Positions 9,401 through 18,368 are shown, counted from the first letter of the stretch. The stretch: 64,000 nt of DNA from Candidatus Melainabacteria bacterium (GCA_016716405.1 JADJWK010000001.1:1-64000), one strand, 5' to 3'. The notes: generated by a model from the letters alone, not told the origin. Made by a program: numbers and translations.

Positions 9401-10666
9401 CTGGGCGATCCCTCTGTCAATGGAACAGCCTCCGGAATCGTCGCCGGTGGCGGTACTAACGGAGGGAGAGTAACCATCACCAGCAACGGCGCCACTGTGC
9501 AAGCAGGTCAGAGCGTATCCGCCAATGGCGGCGCAGGAAACGGCGGAGTCGTTACTTTTAACCCTTCCTCGGCAACCCCATCGGTAGGCTACAACATACA
9601 GGGCTCGGTCAGCGCCACCGGCAGCGGAGCCACCGGGATCATCGGTTTCGGCACTCTCCCATCCCAGACCATGACCCTGACTGTAGGAGGATCCCTGACC
9701 GCCGGACAGCAAATCACACTGGGCGGACTCGATCCCACTACGGGCTTACCGGCTGGCGCACCAGGCGGAGTCTTCACAGTCACTCCCTCAGCGCTGCCTC
9801 TCACGTCGCCGCCGGCACCGTTCAACACTCCCTTGATCGTGGTTAACGGCATATACCCCGTTCCTCCGGCTGTCCCTGTAAGCATGTCGACTCCTCCCGT
9901 CATACCAGGTAGCACAATCAATCCGGTCCGCATAACTGCTCGAGACAACACTCGCCCGGAAGGCGTCGGGACCTTTATCGCAACCGATCAAACACGCATT
10001 CTCGAGGGCTCGGTATCGAAGACCGAAATTCCGATGCCAGCCACGGCAAAGGGGCTCATTCCAGCATCGAAGACATATCAATCGAGATTCCAGACAGGCG
10101 AAATCAACCGCCTCAGAAAAGAAGGAAACATCATAGCAAACTCCTCCGAGAACGGTTATCTGGATCTCGATCGGGGCAATATCATCTTCGCCCCTGATAA
10201 AGATATCGTGGTTTCCGTCAACGAAGGAACTGTCCATATACCAGCCGGTGCCATTGTGGCGATCCTGGAGAATGGGGCCGACTCGGCAATACTGGACCTG
10301 CACCAGAGTGGTCCGAATGGTGTCAAAATAGTATCCGAGAGAAAGCTCATAAGCCTTCATCCGGGCAAGATGATCGTCCTGAGTCGCTCAACCTCCGATG
10401 ATTTCGAAGAGATCAACCACGAATGCAAACAAATTGGTTATATGAATCCGAAAACCAAGCAGCTCAGCAAGGAGGTCAGGGCTTTCGGAATGTATTTCTC
10501 AATTCCCTCGGCAATAAAGAAATTGCAGCCCCTTCGAACAATGGTCTCTTCTCATGAAAGGCAGGACCAGAAGACTCTACAGAAGCTACTTATGAACTCC
10601 GTGCTTCTTAGAGAGCAGCTTCCTTACAAGGGCCCTTTCATGACTACGGCTAATATCAATCCATAG
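3425..10666 (+). CDS. Giant filamentous-haemagglutinin-like surface protein with FecR-like end
   Basis: The 2413-residue protein has a signal peptide (about residues 1-33, ending SIQAGAQ). Next come 11 copies of a 15-residue Ala/Gln/Ser repeat (about residues 74-238), probably a helical stalk. A very long region of short Gly/Asn/Ser-rich beta repeats follows, of the kind ALTINAGAQILNSGIISG, typical of right-handed beta-helix adhesins. Within it are two 238-residue near-identical repeats and the start of a third (about residues 867-1380). At about residues 2250-2320, GNIIFAPDKDIVVSVNEG and the following strands resemble a FecR-type beta domain. The function is probably adhesion or matrix formation at the cell surface; the secretion partner is not visible in the window. 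No LPxTG, TPS-type or autotransporter barrel domain was recognised. Confidence 0.8.
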   Translation: MRYIRKPGILLQNLVGACTLILAQSLSIQAGAQEVLTSTISTGDSPGTAGLSPAEPSVAIPAQISSPAANPVPESAAQQASATAATAAESAAQQASATAAMAAESAAQQASATAAMAAESAAQQASATAAMAAESAAQQASATAAMAAESAAQQASATAAMAAESAAQQASATAAMAAESAAQQASATAAMAAESAAQQASTTAATAAESAAQQASTTAATAAESAAQQASTTAATASQSAALQTATIASPLSLDLGSTSADLVAPNSSPVSILLGGSLSGNGTIDGGAAKIINPGDLVTPAEYGAVTNLLQAGAQSILLNDQGQAIGGSLTLTPQTFETTANLNVPESVSLNLINFNSSSPFSLAGDAVINGAVYSFHDTANVSSVLNLGSLTVTTTGLLSGNVPTSNFFSSNTFSSLFPSSALLIYAASSVVNNGLISAPGALTINAGAQILNSGIISGASVALNAGQQITNSSSIAALAGSINLNSVTGQFYNSGTIEAALGSINIGAASASQAATSIAFNNAGGALLASNTIDFVGQGGPIGISGGDLLSAVVNVNGGEGKVSVDVDNLSGIINASGYDLQISTRSGNLNLGNIEGSGDPRVSNTGNVNITASIIGNPIAIYAGGNITDSGGAAKTIDSQGGDLFLAAGVLFAGNAGNETITGATTSGGSIVLNDGNLTITTSGGNLLAIAQEGTSGTSGRVQLTPGGGSITTGGGSLTVIAEESSTGVDAVSLTSINTSGGGPGAGAINLSAATINQSENVLVSNTGALLNPSGLNAYSAGTLTNGGVRVNRDVTADGAQISMKAGGRIQIEGVINNSTNSAAAGTITLQSTGNSVRVDNDGGAAAAVNNANAGGAGGTIIISSGGSAGDVIVDGPILNTSTGAGGTVTLSSANDDILINGPGALDGNLDNSTSGGNGGTITITSGDDSLIDGVVLNNSTGNSGTINITGTSGSVTVNNGGAAAVAINNSSSAGNGNNITLSASGGSEDVIVRGTIQNTSSGPAGNINITSTNDTVQIAANGASTANIVNTSANGSAGTINIVGQNAVTVDGFINNSTTSASGSISLTSNNSTVSVGNDALNSFAINNSTSGGNGGTVTISSGGSAGDVIVDGPILNTSTGAGGTVTLSSANDDILINGPGALDGNLDNSTSGGNGGTITITSGDDSLIDGVVLNNSTGNSGTINITGTSGSVTVNNGGAAAVAINNSSSAGNGNNITLSASGGSEDVIVRGTIQNTSSGPAGNINITSTNDTVQIAANGASTANIVNTSANGSAGTINIVGQNAVTVDGFINNSTTSASGSISLTSNNSTVSVGNDALNSFAINNSTSGGNGGTVTISSGGSAGDVIVDGPILNTSTGAGGTITLSSANDDILIGNPSNVLGTINNSTTSGPGGTITTSSADDTLIRGDLLNTASGAGGTVNLISTGGRIDILDNTAGVASVNNSSTGGSAGTVTISASGPNSGSGGSNGRLYIEGSVNNSSSTGGGSTSLISANSTVIVDNNAGAASAVTSSAINGAAGSITARSGTNLGIDGSVAADGSAAGNGGSILLQYANAAGGSLVVGGTGTRFVNGTVSADASGTGKGGNIEIRNGTGAAGTPAGNLNISLPGTITANGASGLVSDMGRITLSSAGFNVTVSGAGSLIGCIQGTGNNVSLTTGSGDLHIGVPGGTPGTLTATAGNLSLTANGGSVNFKNDGTATGNISVQTNNTGSISVQNGATVSAGNNLTFTSRSVSLASSTTVTSGGNLLLDSNAAGNPLAVSLGTGANLTSTGGSVLFNQAGAGNEGQITITGLGNISGTTLNYNTGANNLSATANSLTGNNLVNGVSGNATAVTFSTQTGNIAFGAGINTSIAAGNGGPVSIDAAGGSIDLAGNDINSSGGGAGNNAGAISLSSSGGLTNGGNLIANGTAGASGGTISTTGAGQDIIVNSIQVSGAANGGSFTNSSGNLRVVGIGPTGNSIDASGTTGNGGVVSITTTAGNPFILGDPSVNGTASGIVAGGGTNGGRVTITSNGATVQAGQSVSANGGAGNGGVVTFNPSSATPSVGYNIQGSVSATGSGATGIIGFGTLPSQTMTLTVGGSLTAGQQITLGGLDPTTGLPAGAPGGVFTVTPSALPLTSPPAPFNTPLIVVNGIYPVPPAVPVSMSTPPVIPGSTINPVRITARDNTRPEGVGTFIATDQTRILEGSVSKTEIPMPATAKGLIPASKTYQSRFQTGEINRLRKEGNIIANSSENGYLDLDRGNIIFAPDKDIVVSVNEGTVHIPAGAIVAILENGADSAILDLHQSGPNGVKIVSERKLISLHPGKMIVLSRSTSDDFEEINHECKQIGYMNPKTKQLSKEVRAFGMYFSIPSAIKKLQPLRTMVSSHERQDQKTLQKLLMNSVLLREQLPYKGPFMTTANINP
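3644..4138. repeat. 45-bp tandem repeat, 11 units
   Basis: Eleven in-frame 45-bp units encode ESAAQQASATAAMAA with small changes. Unit 1 has ATAA, units 2-8 have AMAA, and the last three have TTAATAA or TTAATAS, so similar variants sit next to each other, as expected from local expansion. A degenerate twelfth unit starts at 4139. Confidence 0.95.
6023..7564. repeat. 714-bp tandem repeat, two full units and a partial third
   Basis: The same sequence starts at 6023, 6737 and 7451, an exact spacing of 714 bases (238 codons). The first two copies differ at only a few synonymous-looking positions; the third stops matching at about 7564. The near identity at silent sites points to recent duplication or ongoing gene conversion inside the adhesin gene. 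It could also have been compressed or expanded during assembly. Confidence 0.95.
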
Positions 10667-10751
10667 CCAACTACCGGAACGGCTATCTTACCACCAGTTC
10701 CCAACCCTACTATTTCCAAAGATACCGAAGAATATAAATCCTGAGGTCCAA

Positions 10752-12211
10752 TCATTCCTCGCGCTTCTCGCGGTTGGGCAACATCACCTTCCCTGCTCTA
10801 CGCACCATCCGGAAAAGGGCGCCACCAACAGAAAGAGGAATATCCGCTGAAGCAGCTCTAAAACCGGCCTGATAACCATTCTGAAAAGCACTAGCATTAC
10901 CAGTATGGTTGGTTTGACGAGATGGCTCATCTTCCAATGCTCTGCCGATTCGCTCGGCCAGAATAGAAAACGCTGGATCAAAATTGGAACCCTCACGAAA
11001 TCTCTCAATCGCTCGCCGGTAAGAATCTACGCTCAGCCTGGCTGCTCGCTCGGGTTTACAAAAGTCTCGCACATGTGCCTGAGCCTGACCGGCAATTTTT
11101 TCTTAGATCATCGTTCACCGCATGAATGATACCCTCTGCAAGGGCCTTCGGATCATTCGGGTCCACAAGCCAACCACTCTCGGAATGCTTACAATATTCC
11201 TGAAGTCCACCCACTCTGGTGGCAAGGCAAAAAGCTCCGTAGGACATTGCCTCAATGCAGGCATAGCAAGCAGTCTCGTATCGCGAAGGGAAAGCACAGA
11301 TATCCGCTTCGACAGCCATCTCAATAATCTCTCTTCGACCCATCGCTCCCAGGAAGTCCACGTGCTGGCTCAAACCGAGCTCTGACAGACGTTGCCGGAG
11401 AAAATCGCCAAAAGGGCGCTCATGTCCATATTCGGTGGTCTCCGGTCCGCCAATTAGAAGCCTCGCTTCAGGAAACTCCGACACAACAGCTGGCAAAGCT
11501 TCTACTAGCAGGTCAGCGCCTTTCAAGCGCTCTACTCTTCCCAAGAAAAAAATGGTGGGATAGGTAGCAGAGAATCGCCCTTTTCTCGCAGGCAAGCTCT
11601 CGGAAAAGGACATAGGCGTGCGAATCACGTCGATGGAAGAACGATCGATTCCAGTATTCTCGCTCCACCATCCAGCCATATCATCACAAATTGAAATCAG
11701 GCGATCGCATGCAGCAACGGTAGAGAGCTCGAGAGCCTCAATGAGCTGACCATCGGCTACAGGAACATTACCGATGAGCCTTTCTAACAAGAATAGACAT
11801 GGGTCCGTGAGATCTAACCACCAACGGATATCTACGGTCTGCTACAAAAAAGAACCCGGGGGCATCAAAATCATGCACCTCGATTACATCCGGGGCGAAA
11901 TCAGCCAATCGATTTGCCGTAGCACAATATAGGTCTCGTGCCCGAGCAATCTCCCAGGCAAAGGTCTTTAGTCGAGTGAGTCCCTGAAAGGTTGCATACT
12001 TGTTGTAATCGGGCTTTCGGCGAAAGACCCTGATACCTGAGAGATTTACTTCGCGCTCGATATCTGTATCATCAGCCTGGTCGCAAAAAGTAAGGATCAA
12101 CACCTCATGATTTGCACCGTGCAGCGCTTTCGCGAGCTCATATACAGCTGGCAGCTTCGGATTATCGCTAAGCGAAGAGGGAAATGACGATGAGATCAAC
12201 GCTATCTTCAT
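10752..12211 (-). pseudogene. GT4 glycosyltransferase broken by two frameshifts
   Basis: Three consecutive minus-strand pieces together match the intact GT4 protein at 18451-19899 from end to end. The first (from the ATG at 12211) reads MKIALISSSFPSS and ends after HGPMSILV. The second resumes at LIGNVPVADG and carries the GT4 donor-site region with FPSRYETACYACIEAM. The third starts at about VRDFCKPERAARL and holds the C-terminal tail. The first break, near 11780, is one extra or two missing bases. The second, near 11097-11102, is a run of six A on the coding strand where five would keep the frame. If the breaks are real the protein is dead; homopolymer errors are an alternative. The equivalent intact enzyme would transfer a sugar in the cytoplasm. 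Confidence 0.85.
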
Positions 12212-12437
12212 CTTGGAGATTCCAGGAATTAATCTGCAAGCGCGGTCTGAATTTTCACTTGCATATTTATACCAGCCACTAAGGCGTGACCTGGAGCTAC
12301 TCTGAGAATTCACCGAGAAGTGAATTCTAGCACTCATGATATAAATGTATGGCGGTAATGCACCTCACAGGTGATAGCTCTAATGATCGAAGGAAAATTT
12401 CTAATAAGCTTGGCATAAGTTGCTGGAGAATTTGCCG

Positions 12438-13220
12438 ATGAAAATCACCGGTATCGCTCTTCTTGCCTACGATACGAGCTACTTCGAGGAGAGTGTTAAA
12501 GGATACTTAGATCTCGTCGATGAGGTCTTGATCGGTCTTGATGAAAATAGGCAAACCTGGACCGGGAAGTTTTACGACCTGGATTCATCAATCGTAGAGA
12601 AGTTGCTTGCTATTTCACCGAAGGTAAAGATCGTTGAAGACCAGTTTTTCATACCAGGTCTGGCCCCTATGGAGAACGAGACGAGAGAGAGAAATGTCCT
12701 TTCTTCATTGGCATCCGATGTTGATTGGCTCCTATCTATTGACTCAGACGAGATCCTGATCAATCCCAATGATTTGAGTGACTATCTTGCGAATGCGAGC
12801 AGTGGGTTTGTTCTCGGTTCCTGGATAACAGTCTTCAAAGAGCTTGATGATGCGTACCTGGTAATCGGCAAAGACAAAGCAATTCATCTATGGCCGACTG
12901 CGATTGCCACGAATCGAAGCGAGGCTTATATTAACGCTAGATGGACAGACCAGCGTCCGATTCTCAGTCCCGCCCTGCTGCTTCATTTCAGCTGGGCGCG
13001 CACCGAAGACGAGCTGCGCCAGAAACTGCAAAATTGGGGACATAGCAACGATTTCAACGTGTCCAATTTTCTTGACATGTGGCTAAAGGCGGATGAAAAA
13101 TCATACAGGGACTTCAGAAACTTTCATCCCATGACTCCAGAGGCCTGGCCGGAGCTGATAAGGATTCCGAAAAATGACCTGCGAAACGAATGTAGAAGGC
13201 TAGTAGCCAACATTTCCTAG
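12438..13220 (+). CDS. GT-A/GT2-like glycosyltransferase
   Basis: The 260-residue protein has the GT-A pattern of a metal- and nucleotide-binding acidic motif in WLLSIDSDEIL, and an N-terminal LLAYDTSYFEESV-VDEVLIGLDENR region typical of a small GT2-like group. It is a close paralogue of the protein at 23040-23768 over its whole length, and this copy has the intact C-terminus (AWPELIRIPKNDLRNE). I start it at ATG 12438 because GGAG lies nine bases upstream; the longer TTG-start version is less likely. It is divergent from the broken GT4 gene, and the same GT4 plus GT-A pairing recurs elsewhere in the window. Substrates unknown. Confidence 0.7.
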   Translation: MKITGIALLAYDTSYFEESVKGYLDLVDEVLIGLDENRQTWTGKFYDLDSSIVEKLLAISPKVKIVEDQFFIPGLAPMENETRERNVLSSLASDVDWLLSIDSDEILINPNDLSDYLANASSGFVLGSWITVFKELDDAYLVIGKDKAIHLWPTAIATNRSEAYINARWTDQRPILSPALLLHFSWARTEDELRQKLQNWGHSNDFNVSNFLDMWLKADEKSYRDFRNFHPMTPEAWPELIRIPKNDLRNECRRLVANIS

Positions 13221-13332
13221 TCTTTATTAAGAATCCTCTTGATTGCCTCATGGTTTAATTTCTGCGAGTTCAATTCAGGCAGTAACCCTGAGAAACCGCG
13301 CCCATTATCCGTAAAAGTACAGGATCCTTCAA

Positions 13333-14536
13333 ATGAAAGAATGCAAACCGTCAAGAGGCTGGCTCACGAACATCTGCGATTCTATGCTCAAGTCGCGATT
13401 TCTCCGCCCGCTTCAGGTCAAAGCAGACACCGCTCTTATTCTCCGATCAGAGTTATTTGACCAGTCGTGGTATACGCAAACATATCCGGACGTGAGCCTG
13501 TCAGAGATCGAGCCGGCTCTGCATTATTTGTTGTACGGTGGCTTCGAAGGTCGGAACCCCGGTCCGCTATTCGACAGCGATGGTTATCTTGACCAGAATC
13601 CAAATTTGCGACAGGCAAAGATAAACCCCCTCTTACATTATCTAAGAAAGGGTAAGACCGAAAGTAAACGTTCCAATTCAGGTACCCCTAGCCGCAAAGG
13701 TATTGGCAATAATAGCCTCGTAAAGCCTTGCGATGACTCCGATGTCTATGAGCTGGTCATGAATCTCTTCGCTGTTAATCAAGCTGAGGGAAGCGATACG
13801 GCTCACCATCTCGCAGAACGTCTGGCGCAGCTTTCTGGCAAGTCCCGTAGCCGAGATCTGCGCCTGAGGTTATCGCTCACCTCGCAAATGTCTTACCAAC
13901 CGTTGATGGATGGTTTTGTATCGAAAATTGTGCAAATCTCTTCACCGCAATCGTTGAGCATTGTCATCCTGGTGGACATGTTGTAGAAGTCGGCTCCTGG
14001 AAAGGTCGCTCTAGCGTCGTCTGCTCTCATGCCGCCTATCTGAGTGGTGGTACGCTTCACTGCGTCGATACCTGGCTAGGAAATCTCGGAGAAGGTGCTC
14101 AACATCCCTCTGTTATAACGGCGCATGAGAATGATATTTTGCAATCTTCTCTGAAAACATGGAGAGGGCAGCTTATCCCAACTATAGAGCTATTAAGGGC
14201 ACAAGCGAGTCAGTCGGTTCCAGCTGGCCAAAAGAGCAAAAGATAGACGTATTGTTTATCGATGGTTCCCATGACTTTGCAAGCGTTCTATTGGATCTCC
14301 AGACCTGGATGCCGCATGTTCGTGAGGGCGGGATTGTATGCGGTGACGACTGGAATCACGAAGACAGAGAGGACATCGGCGGTTCCGTTCGCAAGGCGTT
14401 CCAGATGTATTTTCACTTGGATGCACCGAACCAAGACCTGTCAGGTAATTTCTGGTGCCACAAAACAGATTCGATTGATAATAAACCTGAGAGCACATCT
14501 CAGCCAATACCACTCTGCGCCCAGATAGATTCCTAG
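13333..14536 (+). pseudogene. Glycan-associated repeat domain fused to class I methyltransferase, frameshifted
   Basis: The first piece (13333 to about 13860) holds two copies of a motif common in proteins of polysaccharide loci (LFDQSWYTQTYPDV with HYLLYGGFEGRNPGP, then NPLLHYLRKGKTES). From about 13862 the next frame continues with PEVIAHLANVLP and the methyltransferase motif I region VVEVGSWKGRSSVV, then LHCVDTWLGN. From about 14200 a third frame continues with KIDVLFIDGSHDF and GGIVCGDDW, the later motifs of the Methyltransf_24 group. The middle piece has no start codon of its own. Two frameshifts therefore separate what should be one protein of about 400 residues that methylates a sugar or a related metabolite using SAM. 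Real decay and consensus errors are both possible. Confidence 0.75.
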
Positions 14537-14587
14537 AAACAGTCTTGGCGTCGATGACAAACGGGGATAGGCTGACCTGACAAGAAG

Positions 14588-16243
14588 ATGAAGGCCTCAA
14601 GCGCAACACGAAATCAACTGGATGCATTGACATCGCTCCGATTCTTCGCTGCGATGATGGTAGTTTGTTTACACCTGTCTAATGTTTTCCCCGCCATAGC
14701 CACTTTGTCCAGCCAGCTATGCTTGTTTCAAGGGGTCTCATTTTTCTTTGTTCTCTCCGGGTTCATTCTCTTCTATTCTTATCAGCGTTTTGATACGCAA
14801 AGGGACATCCTATTCTTCTGGTGCAAGCGGATAGCCAGGCTCTGGCCTCTGCACCTGACAACATTTTTGGCCAGATTCACATTCCTTCCGACAGCATTCA
14901 TTTTTCCCGGGCCCGCTCCGAGCTGGATAGTGGCAGTGGCGAATCTTTGCTTGCTAAATGCATGGATTCCTCATCGCGAATTCTATCTTTCATACAACTC
15001 TCCGTCCTGGTCGATATCAACCGAACTGTTCTTCTATCTCGCCATGCCCGGATTGATACCCATTTTTAGGAAATCTCGATTTCTTCTTCTGGCTCTGGCG
15101 ACTTCAACACTGTTAGTAACCCTCTCTCTAGGAAATGCCGTTCCTTCCGATAGTTCATTCGATAGTGCTTATGCAGCAAATGGATTGGCATACGTGAACC
15201 CCTTCAGCCGTTTACTCGAGTTCACCTTGGGCATGTGCATAGCCGATATACATCTCAGGATGAATGGAGTTTGGGACTGGTCGAGAACCCGAGCTTCGAT
15301 AATCGAAGCACTCGTAATCTCTATTCTATTTATAGCAATCTTCTCCACTCTGCCTATTACAAACTTACTTGCGCCTTTCACCGGGGCTGCAGGGCAGATT
15401 TGGATAAGTACAGTTGGAGTAACGCTTCTCCCATTCACTTTGGTAATTCTTGTGACCTCATTCCAAAGGGGAGCCATATCTCAATTCCTTGCCTCAAAAG
15501 TTCTTGTTTTTCTGGGCGAAATCAGTTTTGCGATTTACCTCGTACATGCGCCACTAATCGAACTATGGGACCGCTTTGTCCCCCGTATCGAAACCTGTCA
15601 GCCGCTGGAATACATTTTGATACCCGTATTTCTTTGTTTACTCTTCGCATTGAGCCATCTCGCGTATCGAATCATTGAGATCCCCTCAAAAAATGGCCTT
15701 ACCGAACTAGCAAGGAGCTTTCTTTACAAGACGAATACAAAATCAGCCGCATTAATGTTTTCATCAATCACTGGAAGGCTGATCAGCAGCAGGGCACTAG
15801 TTGCCGAAATTGCGATTCTTACCATAATATTCGCGATATATTTAAGCACAGATACCAGCAAGATATCTGCATCACGAAAAGATACAAATCCTGTTTTGAA
15901 AGCGTCGCTCGAAAACCTCATGATGAATTCACTCGAGTGGAAGAGGGAAGATACCGACTCCGCAGCAGTCGAGATGTACTTTGACACCATGCGTAATCGC
16001 ATTCAAGCAAGCGGATTGGTCGCTGATCATCAAAGAGTTGTGCTAGATAAAGTCTCAGCGCAGTATCTGATCCTTTCTACGGAACACCTTGCTCATACTA
16101 CCTGGAATCGCATATACGTCGAATTCAGAAAAGGAGAGCATGCGCCTTACCGCCTCTCAACTCTTACAGACTGGGAGTTTGTAGATTACACATACAAATC
16201 GAGACAATCCCTGACCGAGATGCCTGGAAACAAATTCCAATAG
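14588..16243 (+). CDS. Acyltransferase-3 family membrane O-acyltransferase
   Basis: The 551-residue protein has the acyltransferase-3 signature: LTSLRFFAAMMVVCLHLS at the N-terminus with the catalytic-type His, the Arg-containing RIARLWPLHL, and FLGEISFAIYLVHAP near the tenth helix. About ten membrane helices fill residues 10-390. A further hydrophobic segment near 410-425 leads into a polar C-terminal domain of about 125 residues that I do not recognise; it lacks visible SGNH hydrolase motifs. Proteins of this family (OafA, WecH type) transfer acyl groups such as acetyl to surface sugars. The gene is richer in A and T than its neighbours, which hints at separate acquisition. It ends two bases from the stop of the convergent nucleotidyltransferase gene. 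Confidence 0.85.
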   Translation: MKASSATRNQLDALTSLRFFAAMMVVCLHLSNVFPAIATLSSQLCLFQGVSFFFVLSGFILFYSYQRFDTQRDILFFWCKRIARLWPLHLTTFLARFTFLPTAFIFPGPAPSWIVAVANLCLLNAWIPHREFYLSYNSPSWSISTELFFYLAMPGLIPIFRKSRFLLLALATSTLLVTLSLGNAVPSDSSFDSAYAANGLAYVNPFSRLLEFTLGMCIADIHLRMNGVWDWSRTRASIIEALVISILFIAIFSTLPITNLLAPFTGAAGQIWISTVGVTLLPFTLVILVTSFQRGAISQFLASKVLVFLGEISFAIYLVHAPLIELWDRFVPRIETCQPLEYILIPVFLCLLFALSHLAYRIIEIPSKNGLTELARSFLYKTNTKSAALMFSSITGRLISSRALVAEIAILTIIFAIYLSTDTSKISASRKDTNPVLKASLENLMMNSLEWKREDTDSAAVEMYFDTMRNRIQASGLVADHQRVVLDKVSAQYLILSTEHLAHTTWNRIYVEFRKGEHAPYRLSTLTDWEFVDYTYKSRQSLTEMPGNKFQ

Positions 16244-16245
16244 AG

Positions 16246-17364
16246 CTAAATGACAAAGGGCCCAACAGTGCCGAGCCGCCCTGTAGACTGGACCACCGGA
16301 AGCTCGGAGGCCATTCGCGCTCTCACTTCTTCGTTGTCCTCGTCGTCGATGCATTCTCTCTGGGCCTGCTCGAAAGTGTCGATACTGCCTATATCTATCC
16401 ACTGCTCGCGGAGAGGACAGACACCGACCTTTTCGCCGGCCTCCATGAGCCGGTCGAAGAGCATGGGCATATCAAAGGGCTTGCCTTTCGGAACCAGGTG
16501 CAGAGCAGACGGATTGAGGATATAGATGCCGGCATTTATAAAATGGCGCTCCACAGGCTTCTCGAGAATGCCTCTCATGGCGAAGCCCTCATGGGACACC
16601 ACGCCGTAGGGAATGGCGACATCATAGGGAGCCACGCAAATTGTGGCCACCGAGCCACAAAGGCGATGAAAAGCCAGTAGATCCGGAAATTTGATTGTAG
16701 TCACCAGATCACCGTTCATCACCAGAATCGGTCTTTCGAACTCTTCATCAGGAAGCATGCCCAGAGCGCCGGCAGTGCCGAGACGCTCTTTCTCGTACAG
16801 ATACTCTATGGAGACGCCCCAGCGCGAACCGGTTTCGAAAAAGGACTCGATCATGGCGGCATAGTGGTGCACTGTCAGGTAGATATTCTTGAAACCCTGC
16901 TTCGAAAGACGCTCGATGGTCCGTTCTAGAAGAGGCTTTCCCTTAACCTCGAGAAGAGGTTTGGGACAATTGTCGGTCAGGGGTCTCAGCCGCTCGCCTT
17001 TGCCGCCGACCATCAGCACCACTCGGTGCTCCGCCACAGCCGGCTCAGAGTGCTCCGCCCGGAGGAGACCGGTCACGACGTTGCGCTCGTCGGTGCTGAC
17101 CGCAAAGGCGCTGCCCTCGATACGAACTAGCCGGCTGTCCGTCATGGAGGTCTCCATGATCATCTTCACCGGTTGATCGAAGCCTATCCGGGCAAGGATG
17201 CACTGCCTGATCGAGGCATCGGTGACCGAGCCGAGCAAACGATTGTTATCGTCCACCACAAGGGCCAGTCCGTATCCAATTGAGTCCACCACCTTGACCG
17301 CAACGGCCACAGGGTCCTCGGGTCGAATTAAAGTATGGCTGAAAGCATTGCGGAAATCAGACAT
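16246..17364 (-). CDS. CBS-domain sugar-1-phosphate nucleotidyltransferase, PtmE-like
   Basis: The 372-residue protein has a pair of CBS-type segments (about residues 1-110, with GYGLALVVDDNNRLLGSVTD). A nucleotidyltransferase domain follows with the phosphate-binding loop MVGGKGERLRPLTDNCPKPL, the metal-site VMNGDL, and FINAGIYILNP. This domain order is that of PtmE, the glucosamine-1-phosphate guanylyltransferase of the Campylobacter legionaminic-acid route; HddC/RfbM-like enzymes are related. The gene overlaps the LegB-like dehydratase stop by eight bases (ATGTCTGA), which suggests translational coupling and a shared pathway through GDP-linked amino sugar. The nucleotide preference cannot be read from the sequence, so the PtmE role is an inference from domains and context. 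Confidence 0.75.
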   Translation of the reverse strand: MSDFRNAFSHTLIRPEDPVAVAVKVVDSIGYGLALVVDDNNRLLGSVTDASIRQCILARIGFDQPVKMIMETSMTDSRLVRIEGSAFAVSTDERNVVTGLLRAEHSEPAVAEHRVVLMVGGKGERLRPLTDNCPKPLLEVKGKPLLERTIERLSKQGFKNIYLTVHHYAAMIESFFETGSRWGVSIEYLYEKERLGTAGALGMLPDEEFERPILVMNGDLVTTIKFPDLLAFHRLCGSVATICVAPYDVAIPYGVVSHEGFAMRGILEKPVERHFINAGIYILNPSALHLVPKGKPFDMPMLFDRLMEAGEKVGVCPLREQWIDIGSIDTFEQAQRECIDDEDNEEVRARMASELPVVQSTGRLGTVGPFVI

Positions 17365-18368
17365 TGTAGACGTTGGCCTTGTATCCCTTGAGATTCTCTT
17401 TGTTCAAGAACCAGTCGGCGGTTTTCGACAGACCTCGCTTGAGACCGTCCCGGCCGCCGTAGGCGGGCTCCCAGCCCAGTAACTTCTTGGCTTTGCTGTT
17501 ATCGGCCCAGAGACGATTGACTTCACTCTTCTCCGGACGCAGGCGAGCCTCATCGGTGACCACTTTGATATCGGTCCCCATGACTTCGGCTATGAGATCC
17601 ACCGTGTCGCCTATGGAGATCTCGAAATTAGAGCCGATATTGACCACTTCGCCGTTGGCGTCCTGGCAGCGGGCGGCGGCAATGAAACCACTGACGGTAT
17701 CAAGAACGAAATTGAAATCCCTGGTCGGATGCAGAGAGCCGAGCTTGATCTCTTTCTTGGCGCTGGCGATTTGAATGATAGTCGCCGGAATAATCGCCCG
17801 GGCTGACTGACGCGGTCCGTAGGTATTGAAGGGACGCACCACCGTCACCGGTGTGCCGAAGCTGTTATAAAAGGAGAGCGCCAGCTGATCCGCACCGATT
17901 TTAGTGGCAGCGTAAGGCGACTGAGCCTGCAGGGGATGCTCTTCGGTGATCGGCACGAAGCGGGCAGTGCCATAGACTTCGCTGGTGGAGTATGGACCAC
18001 TTTCTCGACACCGAGCTCGCGGGCGCCTGGAGGATATGAGAGTACCGCCGACATTGGTCTCCACATAAGAGCCCGGCGAGCTGTAACTGTGAGGAATAGC
18101 GATGAGGGCAGCCAGATGCATGACTATGTCGCAGCCCCGCATGGCATTCTCTGACCGAGTAAGAATCGCGGACGTCGCCTGAGACAACCTCCACCGACTC
18201 TTTGATCTCGCTGTCGCAGTTCTCGAGATTGCCCCAGGTGTTCCAGGAGTTATAACAACCGAAAGCCCGGACTTTATAGCCTTCTTTGACGAGCTGCTCG
18301 GTGAGATGCGAGCCTATAAAGCCGTCGGCTCCGGTCACGAATACTGTGCTGGCACTGGCATCTGGCAT
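17357..18368 (-). pseudogene. LegB-like NAD-dependent sugar 4,6-dehydratase, frameshifted
   Basis: The product begins MPDASASTVFVTGADGFIG, a Rossmann NAD-binding start, and goes on with HLTEQLVKEGYKVRAF and YNSWNTWGN as in LegB-type dehydratases. The active-site YAATK lies in SPYAATKIGADQ, with STSEVYGTA before it. One extra base near 18150 and three missing bases between about 18010 and 18045 break the frame inside this very conserved region; with them repaired, the whole 330-residue protein is continuous. LegB removes water from a GDP- or UDP-GlcNAc precursor in legionaminic-acid synthesis. The gene follows the GT4 gene and overlaps the PtmE-like gene. Four indels in 140 bases of a gene that is otherwise perfect looks more like consensus error than decay, but I cannot decide. 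Confidence 0.75.

Noticed and set aside
5866..9951. Many Pro/Ser/Val-rich frames of 80-190 codons opposite or beside the adhesin gene
   Set aside because: They are shadows of the Gly/Asn/Ser-rich coding frame and are duplicated exactly with the 714-bp repeat.
10664..10690. ATAGCC/GGCTAT hairpin after the adhesin stop
   Set aside because: The stem is only six pairs and no T-tract follows, so it is too weak to call a terminator.
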